Below are positions 1 to 5,735 of a stretch of 5,735 nucleotides of DNA, piece by piece. The notes beneath the pieces were generated by a model. The model was not told where the DNA came from. It made no database searches and saw only the letters and a program-made list of their open reading frames with translations. The DNA lies in contig JAFPUX010000298.1 of NCBI GenBank assembly GCA_017413145.1, positions 1 through 5,735 on the forward strand, given 5' to 3'. Positions within the stretch are counted from its first letter, which is position 1. Each line of letters starts with the position of its first letter. The translations under genes were made by a program, and so were the position numbers. The stretch is from Kiritimatiellia bacterium. Its GTDB lineage: Bacteria; Verrucomicrobiota; Kiritimatiellia; RFP12; UBA3636.

Positions 1-1
1 C

Positions 2-3000
2 GGCGGCGGCGGACTCCTCCGCGCCACGGAGGCGCCGGCGGCGGACGCCGGCGCGCTCGCGCCGGGCGACGGCGTGACGCTGCTGCTCTTCGACGGCGAG
101 CAGGTCGACCTCGTTGTCGAGGAGGCGTCCGCCACGACGTTCTCCGGCTCGCGCGCGTTCCTCGCGCGGACGAAAGGTTCGGAATTCCTCGACGCGGTGA
201 TCCTCGCCGACGCCGACGGCCGACTCCACGCGAGAATCCAGGGGTTCGACGAAGGGCGCGTGCTGCGCGTCTTCCCGCGCGACGGCGCCACCGCGGTCGA
301 AGAATCCGAACCGACTCCGGTCGTGGAGGACGGAGAGCGGCCCGTCGCGGAACCGGAAGCGGCGCCCGCTCCGACTCCGGAGGCGAACGATGGCGGCGAC
401 GCGCCGCTCGCCGCCGCGCCGCCGCAGACCGACCACGTCGTCGACGTCTTCGTCGGCTTCGACCGGGGCGCGAAGGCGTGGGCGCAGAAGAACGGCGGCA
501 CGACGAACTTCGCCGAGACCGCCGTCCAGAACATGAACCTCGCGCTCGCCAACTCGAATCTCGAAGACTACTTCCGCTACCGCCTCGTCGGAATCGGTTT
601 TGTCGACGAACGCGACACGGACGTCGAGACGGCCCTCAACCACGCGACACACGGAAACGACGGATGGTCCGTCGTCCGCCCGGCGGCCGAGGCCTGCGGC
701 GCGGACGTCGTCACGGTCCTCATCGACACGGGAATCGACTCCGGAGTGACGGGCATCGCCTGGGGACTCCGCGAAACGACGGCGCGGGCCGCCGCGCACT
801 TCGACGCGATCAACGCCTGCGCGATCCGCGCGGTGGCGAAGGGCGAGACGATGACGCACGAGGTCGGCCACAACCTCGGCTGCGGCCACGCGAACACGAA
901 GGGACAGTCGGCGCCCGGACCGCAGAGTTTCCCGTATTCGAGCGGCTACCACTTCACCGGAACCGACGGGAAGCGCTACCACACGATCATGGGCTACAAT
1001 TCGGTCGGCGGCGAGCAGTACGAGCTCGCGAACGTCTTCTCCTCGCCCGAACTGACGTTCGCCGGCAAACCCGCCGGCACCGTCGCCTCCAACGACAACC
1101 GGCGCGTCCTGACGCAGACCTGGGAGTGGGCGGTCGGCTGGCGCGACGCGGTCGTGCCGATTTCCTACGACGTCTTCTTCACGCCGGGATCCGGGACGTC
1201 GATCGACGGGTCGCTCGACGTGACGCTCGCGCCCGGCAAGTCCGGCCTCCCGATCCGCTACACGCTCGACGGCTCCGCGCCGACGCTTTCCAGCGCGCTC
1301 TATTCGGGTCCGATCCGGTTGACGGGCACCACGACAATCCGCGCCGCGACCGTCCTGAATGGCGTCCTCGGCCCCGTCTGCACCGCGCGCTACCACGTCC
1401 CGGGCCTCGCCGAGGCGGTCGACACGCCGGACGTCGTCTGGTCCACGTCTTCGTCGTATCCCTGGACCTTCCAGACCGAAACGACGTGGGACGGCGCCGA
1501 CGCGGCTAAGAGCGGCAGCTGCCAGTCGTGGTATTCGACCGACAAGGGGCTCTACGCGACCGTGACGGGACCCGCCGCGATGACCTTCCGCTGGTGCGCG
1601 ACCATGCACAACACGGAGGCCTACATGCAGAACGGCGACCCGATGGACGAACTCGTCGTTTTCGTGGACGGGGAAAGGGTCTGGTCGGACTCCGGTTGCG
1701 GCCATCCCTCGGAGTGGAAGCGCTCGCAGGCGGAAATCCCCGAGGGGACGCACGAAGTGTCGTTCCGGTTCCAGCGCATCAAGAGCAACGACACCCCCGC
1801 CAATGTCGGCGGCTGGGAATACGCCGTCTGGCTCGACACCGTGAGCTTCGCGGAGATTTCTCGCCCGCCGGTCCTTTCGCCCGCCACGACAGACGCCGAA
1901 GCGACGGCGACGACGTTCGTCGGGGCGCAGACCGTCTCGATCTCCGCGTCGGGCGGCGCCGACACGCTGGTCTTCTACACGACCGACGGCTCGGATCCCG
2001 CCGAAAACGGCGTCCTCTACGGAGGCCCGTTCGAAATCACCGACTCGACCGGCGTCCGCGCCATCGCCGTCGAACCCGGCCTCGACCCGAGCGTCGAGAC
2101 CTCCGGGATGTATCTCGAGCGGCACCGCCCGATCCTCCCCGGCGAATGGACCGCGGACGTCGACGGCCTCCTCGCCGACGCCGCCGCCGATTCCTCGGCG
2201 CGCCTGATCCTCGGGCTCTACTCCTGCGCCGGCACCCAGCCGCAATGCGAACCGTTCCGCGCCGTCGCCGAAGACCCGGCCTTCACTTCCTGGTGCGCCG
2301 CCAACGGCGTCTACCTGCTCGTGTCCGACACGACGATCCATCCGGACGGCGCCGCCGCGCGGACCCTTCTGTTCGACTGGATGAAGCGGCTCCATCCCAA
2401 CTCGACCCCGATCTACGGCCCGATGCTCGTCGCCGCGCACCCCGACGGCACGCTCTACGCCGCGGACGCCGCGGACACGTTCGCGCTCTTCGCCGGCGGG
2501 ACCTTCGGAACGGAGACCTACGACGGCTCCGTCGCGTCGCTCGTCGCCTGCCTCGCCTCCATCATCGGCGAGGCGTCGCTCTCGCCGCCGACCGCGACGC
2601 CGGACGCCGAACTCGTCGACGGCTTCCCCGTCTCCGTCCGGCTCTCCAACCCGAACGCCTCCGGCACGATCCGCTACACGATCGACGGCTCCGCGCCGAC
2701 GCGGTCCTCGACCGTCTACAACGGTTCCGCCATCCAGATCCAAAACGGGCAGATTCTCTCCGCCACCGTGTTCCCCGCGAACGCCTCCGATCTCACGTCC
2801 GCGATCCTCCGCAAGAAATACTGCAACGTCGCCGGCTTCTTCGGCGTTCCGGAGGACGCGTTCGACTGGAACCGCGCCGCGGGCGACTACCCCTGGCGCG
2901 TCTTCCCGGTCGCCACGGTGCCGACGCTCCGCTCCGGCAACAACGGCTCCAGCGAATACGGCCCCATCTACCAGTCGGTCCTGCGCGCCGTCGCCCGTTC

Positions 3001-4411
3001 CGCCGGAACGCTCTCCTTCTCGTTCGGCGACATGAACTACGTCTACAATACCTCGGTCTTCACGGCGCCGGACGGCACGCAGACGTCCGTCAGAAGTCCC
3101 AACATGAATGCGATCGAATGGACGTCCCTTTCGGTCGACGTGCAGCCCGGGGACGTCCTGCTCTGGACGCGCGACGTCGAAAACTCCTACTGCGAATTCG
3201 AGGAATACGATTTGAGCTCCGGCACCGTCTACTGCGGTGCCTTCCTCCGGAATCTCGTCTGGACGCCCGCCGGCGGCGCGCCGGAACTCGGGACGGTCTC
3301 CGTCGCCGCGACGGCGACCGGCGCGACGGTGTCCGTCCCGGTCTCCGCGCTCGGCGAGGGCAGCTCGTCCGCGACGGTGACGGTCGCCGTGGACGGCGTC
3401 GAGCGGACGCAGACGCTCGACGCCCCCGGCACGGCGACGTTCGTCTTCTCCGGCCTCGAGCCCGGCACGCCCTACACGGCCGCCGTCACCGCCGTGAACT
3501 CCAACGGAGGGACCGCGACGGCCTCGGAGGCGTTCTCGACCGAAGCGCTGCCGTTCGTCGGCTGGTTCGACGTGAAATGGGCGTCGGACGGCTACGGGAC
3601 CGGAACGGCGTGGTGGAACGCGGCGGCCGAGCGGACGTCCGGCGGCACGTGGACCGTTCCCGCGGGCGACGCCTCCTCGCGCAGCGGCTCCGCCCTCGAG
3701 CTCGCTCTCCCGGAAGGCGGCGACCTGCGCTTCACGGCCGTTTCGCCGAGCGCCGGCGGTGGATACGTCACGGTCGACGGCACGGTCTCCCCCGTCCCGA
3801 CCCGGGCACTGCCCGACCTGCCCGCCGGCGCTTTCGCGGCGCTCAGCTTCGCGCGCGGCGGCTACAAGGCGTGGAACGGGGCGCAGTGGGTCTCGCTCTC
3901 GGGCGCGGCGCCCGCCGCCTCCGACACGCCGTGGACCGCGACGTTCGACTTCTCCTCGTCGCCGCCGCGCGTGCGCTACGCCGTCGGCGGCAAGACGCTC
4001 TCCGCGTCCGGCTCCGCCTGGATCCCCCTCGCGTCCGCGCCGGACTATGTCCGCGGCGTCGGCTACGCCGGCGGCGGCGCGGTCGGGAACTTCAAGGCGA
4101 GCTACGCGGGCGGCGGCTTCGTGGCGCCCGTGCTCTGCACCGCCGCGGACGGCCACGTCCCGCTCTCCTTCGGCAAGGACGCGTCGAACGCCCCCACCTT
4201 CGAGGTCACGATCCGGAACGCCGTCAAGGACGCGTGGTACACCGTGTACGCCGCCGACACGGTGGACGGCACCTACAAGGCCGTCACGTCCGAGAAGGCG
4301 ACGGCCGACGGCCTCAAGACGCTCTCGATTCCGGCGCCGTCCTCCAAGCCGGCGCGCTTCGTCCGCATCGGCGTCTCCGACGCGCAGATTCCGGCGAACA
4401 CCGCTCTCTAG
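2..4411 (+). CDS. Large modular secreted-type zinc metalloprotease (reprolysin-like metzincin), 5' truncated
   Basis: This is a probable extracellular or surface zinc endopeptidase; its substrate is unknown. The frame is open from base 2 to a TAG stop, giving 1469 residues (residue 1 = bases 2-4). The GTG at 74 lies inside what looks like propeptide, so the real start is upstream. Residues 1-98 resemble a metzincin propeptide, and 99-143 are an acidic Pro/Ala linker. The catalytic domain (about 144-382) carries the zinc motif HEVGHNLGCGH (H286, H290 and H296 as ligands, E287 as base) and a Met-turn, TIMGY, at M330. Accessory modules follow: chitobiase C-terminal-like repeats near 387-466, 622-706 and 861-941 (signatures YTLDGSAPT, YTTDGSDP, YTIDGSAPT); jelly-roll-like segments at 467-619 and 942-1090; a thioredoxin-like segment at 707-860; a fibronectin III-like domain at 1097-1183; a concanavalin-like domain at 1185-1376; and a C-terminal domain at 1379-1469. 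The protease and chitobiase-like calls are firm. The other module calls rest on fold-like patterns and are weaker. Confidence 0.88.
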   Translation, partial: GGGGLLRATEAPAADAGALAPGDGVTLLLFDGEQVDLVVEEASATTFSGSRAFLARTKGSEFLDAVILADADGRLHARIQGFDEGRVLRVFPRDGATAVEESEPTPVVEDGERPVAEPEAAPAPTPEANDGGDAPLAAAPPQTDHVVDVFVGFDRGAKAWAQKNGGTTNFAETAVQNMNLALANSNLEDYFRYRLVGIGFVDERDTDVETALNHATHGNDGWSVVRPAAEACGADVVTVLIDTGIDSGVTGIAWGLRETTARAAAHFDAINACAIRAVAKGETMTHEVGHNLGCGHANTKGQSAPGPQSFPYSSGYHFTGTDGKRYHTIMGYNSVGGEQYELANVFSSPELTFAGKPAGTVASNDNRRVLTQTWEWAVGWRDAVVPISYDVFFTPGSGTSIDGSLDVTLAPGKSGLPIRYTLDGSAPTLSSALYSGPIRLTGTTTIRAATVLNGVLGPVCTARYHVPGLAEAVDTPDVVWSTSSSYPWTFQTETTWDGADAAKSGSCQSWYSTDKGLYATVTGPAAMTFRWCATMHNTEAYMQNGDPMDELVVFVDGERVWSDSGCGHPSEWKRSQAEIPEGTHEVSFRFQRIKSNDTPANVGGWEYAVWLDTVSFAEISRPPVLSPATTDAEATATTFVGAQTVSISASGGADTLVFYTTDGSDPAENGVLYGGPFEITDSTGVRAIAVEPGLDPSVETSGMYLERHRPILPGEWTADVDGLLADAAADSSARLILGLYSCAGTQPQCEPFRAVAEDPAFTSWCAANGVYLLVSDTTIHPDGAAARTLLFDWMKRLHPNSTPIYGPMLVAAHPDGTLYAADAADTFALFAGGTFGTETYDGSVASLVACLASIIGEASLSPPTATPDAELVDGFPVSVRLSNPNASGTIRYTIDGSAPTRSSTVYNGSAIQIQNGQILSATVFPANASDLTSAILRKKYCNVAGFFGVPEDAFDWNRAAGDYPWRVFPVATVPTLRSGNNGSSEYGPIYQSVLRAVARSAGTLSFSFGDMNYVYNTSVFTAPDGTQTSVRSPNMNAIEWTSLSVDVQPGDVLLWTRDVENSYCEFEEYDLSSGTVYCGAFLRNLVWTPAGGAPELGTVSVAATATGATVSVPVSALGEGSSSATVTVAVDGVERTQTLDAPGTATFVFSGLEPGTPYTAAVTAVNSNGGTATASEAFSTEALPFVGWFDVKWASDGYGTGTAWWNAAAERTSGGTWTVPAGDASSRSGSALELALPEGGDLRFTAVSPSAGGGYVTVDGTVSPVPTRALPDLPAGAFAALSFARGGYKAWNGAQWVSLSGAAPAASDTPWTATFDFSSSPPRVRYAVGGKTLSASGSAWIPLASAPDYVRGVGYAGGGAVGNFKASYAGGGFVAPVLCTAADGHVPLSFGKDASNAPTFEVTIRNAVKDAWYTVYAADTVDGTYKAVTSEKATADGLKTLSIPAPSSKPARFVRIGVSDAQIPANTAL
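1251..1285 (+). repeat. Near-identical 35-base repeat, copy 1 (first chitobiase-like module)
   Basis: This stretch matches bases 2667-2701 with a single mismatch (C at 1265 against A at 2681). It encodes the IRYTLDGSAPT signature of the first chitobiase C-terminal-like repeat. Sequence on the 3' side diverges quickly, so the identity covers only the module's core motif. It is a coding repeat, not a mobile element. Confidence 0.85.
2667..2701 (+). repeat. Near-identical 35-base repeat, copy 2 (third chitobiase-like module)
   Basis: This is the partner of 1251-1285, encoding IRYTIDGSAPT in the third chitobiase-like repeat. The one base difference changes Leu to Ile. The second module (signature near 1976-1999) is clearly diverged at the DNA level. 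Modules 1 and 3 are therefore closer to each other than to the one between them, which suggests duplication or gene conversion within the gene. Confidence 0.85.
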
Positions 4412-4442
4412 CCGCATTCGTCATCCAGCATTCATCGGCGCC
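4412..4442 (+). other. 31-base intergenic gap without visible terminator or Shine-Dalgarno
   Basis: The spacer between the protease stop and the acyltransferase start is less GC-rich than its surroundings. It contains the partly repeated words GCATTCGTCATC and GCATTCATC. No hairpin followed by a T-run is present, so read-through from the protease gene is likely. No purine-rich Shine-Dalgarno sequence precedes the ATG at 4443. Initiation would then depend on translational coupling or a Shine-Dalgarno-independent route. Confidence 0.55.
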
Positions 4443-5525
4443 ATGGACGTTCCCGAAATCACGCTTTCCGGTTCCCCGTTCGACAAGGGCTTCGCGCACG
4501 GCTCGCTCTGCCGCGCGCAGGTGCTGCGCAGCCTCGACACCTACCGGACCAAGTTCGCCCGCAAGGGCCGGAACCCGTTCTCCTGGGACGACGCCCGCGC
4601 CGCCGCGCGGAGCTTCGCGCCGGCGCTCGCGGGCGAATTCGCCCCGTACGCCGGGGAAATGCGCGGCATCGCGGCCGGCGCGGGCGTTTCCTTCGAAGAC
4701 GTCCTCGCGCTCAACCTCCGCAGCGAAATCCTCTACTCCGGCCTCGCGCCGGACGCGCCGGCGCCGGCCGGCGAATGCACCGCGTTCGCGGCCGTCCCGC
4801 CCGCGACGGCCGGCGGCGCCGTCCTCGCCGGACAGACGTGGGACTACGCGCGCGCCCAGCGGGAGGCGACCGTCCTCGCGCGTTTCCCCGCCGAGCGCGG
4901 CCGCCCGGCGTTCTGGACGCCGCTCGAAGCGGGCATGGTCGGCGGCAAGGGCGTGAGCGCCGCCGGCTTCTGCCTCACGCTCAACGCGCTCTCTTCGCCC
5001 CGGACCGGAAGCGGCGTTCCGTTGCACGTCCGCATGCGCCGCATCCTCGAGGCGCCGACGGCGGACGAGGCGTTCCGCCGCGCCGCCGCGCTTCCCGTCG
5101 CCGCCCCCGCGTGCCTGACCGTCACGGCCCGGGACGGCCGCTGCACCGCGTTCGAGCTCGATCCGGACGGCGTGGAGGAGCTGCATCCCGAGGACGGCGT
5201 TCTCGTCCACACGAACCACTTCGTTTCGCCGCGCTACCGGTCCCCCGACCCGCCCGGCTGGAGCACCGGAGCGCGCTACGACCGCCTCCGCGCGCTGCTG
5301 CGCGGACGCCCGGGACTGTCCATGGCCGACGCGGAGCGCTTCCTGGCCGACCACGAAAACGGGACGCGCTCGATCTGCGTCCACCCCGCGCCGGACACCC
5401 CGCCCGGGAACCTCCCGCAGGCCGGCTCGACGAACTACGCGTTCGTCGCGGACCTCGCGGCGGGACGCGTCCGCTTCGTCCCGGGCAACCCGTGCGAAGG
5501 CGCCTGGCGCGACGTCGTCCCCTGA
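4443..5525 (+). CDS. C45 family autoproteolytic acyltransferase/hydrolase (Ntn-hydrolase fold)
   Basis: This 360-residue protein resembles the peptidase C45 family, named for fungal acyl-CoA:6-aminopenicillanic acid acyltransferase. Such enzymes self-cleave before a cysteine, which becomes the N-terminal nucleophile for amide hydrolysis or acyl transfer. Family landmarks appear in order: LSGSPFDKGFAHG near the N terminus (8-20); GEMRGIAAGAGVSFEDVLALNLRSE around 71-95; ECTAF with the predicted nucleophile Cys112; GQTWDY (130-135) with the conserved Trp-Asp; LTLNAL with Asn181; VHTNHF (255-260); and a C-terminal block with DHENGTRSICVH and FVPGNPCEG. Length fits the family. There is no signal peptide or membrane segment, so it is probably cytoplasmic. 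The ATG at 4443 was chosen because the family's N-terminal motif begins seven residues later; the frame is open further upstream, but only as a shadow of the protease gene. The substrate cannot be told: many bacterial members have no known role, and penicillin acylation should not be assumed. Confidence 0.88.
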   Translation: MDVPEITLSGSPFDKGFAHGSLCRAQVLRSLDTYRTKFARKGRNPFSWDDARAAARSFAPALAGEFAPYAGEMRGIAAGAGVSFEDVLALNLRSEILYSGLAPDAPAPAGECTAFAAVPPATAGGAVLAGQTWDYARAQREATVLARFPAERGRPAFWTPLEAGMVGGKGVSAAGFCLTLNALSSPRTGSGVPLHVRMRRILEAPTADEAFRRAAALPVAAPACLTVTARDGRCTAFELDPDGVEELHPEDGVLVHTNHFVSPRYRSPDPPGWSTGARYDRLRALLRGRPGLSMADAERFLADHENGTRSICVHPAPDTPPGNLPQAGSTNYAFVADLAAGRVRFVPGNPCEGAWRDVVP

Positions 5526-5563
5526 AGCCCGCGCCGGAAACGTCCGTCCCGGGAACAATGCGC

Positions 5564-5592
5564 TTGCGCGCGCGGGGGAAAAATCGTAGAAT
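5564..5592 (+). promoter_or_regulatory. Candidate sigma70-type promoter for the exported-protein gene
   Basis: A TTGCGC -35-like box (5564-5569) and a TAGAAT -10-like box (5587-5592) are separated by exactly 17 bases. The -10 matches TATAAT at five of six positions; the -35 keeps only the TTG. The spacer contains GGGGGAAAAAT. Transcription would begin near 5599, leaving a leader of about 40 bases. Placement directly ahead of the only start codon with a good signal peptide supports the call, but it is a pattern match only. Confidence 0.55.
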
Positions 5593-5628
5593 GGCGCGCA
5601 CCAACCCCGTTCCACAACCAACAACAAC

Positions 5629-5633
5629 AGGGA
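5629..5633 (+). promoter_or_regulatory. Weak Shine-Dalgarno-like site, AGGGA
   Basis: AGGGA sits seven bases before the ATG at 5641, at a normal distance for ribosome binding, but pairs imperfectly with the usual anti-Shine-Dalgarno sequence. It is the only purine cluster in an otherwise A/C-rich leader and supports the choice of start. Confidence 0.35.
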
Positions 5634-5640
5634 CAAAAAC

Positions 5641-5735
5641 ATGACCACCCAGTTCAACCGTTTCGCGTGCGCCGCGCTCGTCGCCGCGCTCGCCGGCGCC
5701 GCCGCGGCCGACGAGGCCGCCCCCGCCGAAACCCC
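5641..5735 (+). CDS. Exported protein of unknown function, N-terminal fragment (3' truncated)
   Basis: Only 31 codons lie in the window. They begin MTTQFNR, continue with a hydrophobic, alanine-rich stretch (about residues 8-23), and reach a likely signal peptidase I site at Ala-Ala-Ala before Asp24-Glu25. Cys10 lacks the lipobox context, so this is not a lipoprotein signal. The mature N terminus (DEAAPAET) is acidic and Pro/Ala-rich, as is common in linkers of periplasmic or outer-membrane proteins, but no domain is visible and no function can be given. The start is supported by the upstream promoter-like boxes, the A/C-rich leader and the weak AGGGA site. It is probably transcribed separately from the acyltransferase gene. 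Confidence 0.75.
   Translation, partial: MTTQFNRFACAALVAALAGAAAADEAAPAET

Larger units (their letters stand above)
5526..5640 (+). other. Intergenic region with promoter and A/C-rich leader
   Basis: These 115 bases separate the acyltransferase stop from the next start. The first part, to about 5560, is GC-rich and contains a short palindrome, TCCCGGGA, but no hairpin with a T-run, so no intrinsic terminator is claimed. The middle holds a candidate promoter. The last 40 or so bases are strikingly poor in G and rich in A and C (CAACCAACAACAACAG), unlike anything else in the window, as expected of an unstructured 5' leader. No small gene is supported here. Confidence 0.6.

Noticed and set aside
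74..76. GTG as the start of the protease gene
   Set aside because: The same frame stays open to the left edge and codes for plausible propeptide (ALAPGDGVTLLLFDG). There is no signal peptide after this GTG, which a secreted metzincin should have.
3759..4442. Upstream extension of the acyltransferase frame as an N-terminal domain
   Set aside because: The extension reads as Arg/Ser/Pro/Thr-rich shadow of the protease gene. The family motif begins just after the ATG at 4443.
1528..4956. Long + strand open frame overlapping the protease and acyltransferase genes in another phase
   Set aside because: The translation is a low-complexity Arg/Pro/Asp mixture typical of an out-of-frame reading of GC-rich codons, and it spans two well-supported genes.
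5526..5563. Possible intrinsic terminator after the acyltransferase gene
   Set aside because: Only a short palindrome (TCCCGGGA) is present, without a stable longer stem or a T-run.
5560..5569. Short inverted repeat GCGC-TT-GCGC as an operator
   Set aside because: Four-base arms of alternating G and C are common by chance in sequence of this composition.
4314..5657. Long minus-strand open frame of 447 codons opposite the acyltransferase gene
   Set aside because: It is extremely Arg/Ala/Gly-rich with no recognisable motif, and it mirrors a gene with clear family motifs. Long antisense frames are expected at this GC content.

Overview
The window is very GC-rich, with C or G at most third codon positions, and codes on the + strand only. 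It holds the 3' part of a giant modular secreted-type metalloprotease gene, a complete gene for a C45-type (penicillin acyltransferase-like) Ntn hydrolase, and the first 31 codons of a gene for an exported protein. The mosaic of chitobiase C-terminal-like, jelly-roll, fibronectin III-like and concanavalin-like modules, together with weak or absent Shine-Dalgarno sites, resembles large surface proteins of the PVC group (Kiritimatiellota, Lentisphaerota, Verrucomicrobiota). That assignment is inference; there is no rRNA or marker gene here to test it.

Layout. Bases 2-4411 are one open frame that runs in from the left edge, so its true start and probable signal peptide lie outside. In order it encodes a propeptide-like region, an acidic Pro/Ala linker, a reprolysin-like metzincin domain with a complete zinc site and Met-turn, and then about 1090 residues of accessory modules. 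These are three chitobiase/hexosaminidase C-terminal-like repeats, two jelly-roll-like segments, a probable degenerate thioredoxin-fold insert, a fibronectin III-like domain, a concanavalin-like domain and a short C-terminal domain. After a 31-base gap, 4443-5525 encodes a 360-residue C45 family protein with an intact predicted nucleophile, Cys112. Bases 5526-5640 are intergenic and carry a plausible sigma70-type promoter and an A/C-rich leader. The third gene starts at 5641 with a clear signal peptide and is cut by the right edge.

How they may work together. The protease and the C45 gene are close enough to share a transcript, and no terminator is visible between them. One product is probably exported and the other looks cytoplasmic, so a joint pathway is not demonstrated. 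The third gene appears to have its own promoter. No RNA gene, CRISPR array, insertion sequence or attachment site was seen. The most unusual object is the domain mosaic of the protease, especially the thioredoxin-like insert between two chitobiase-like repeats.
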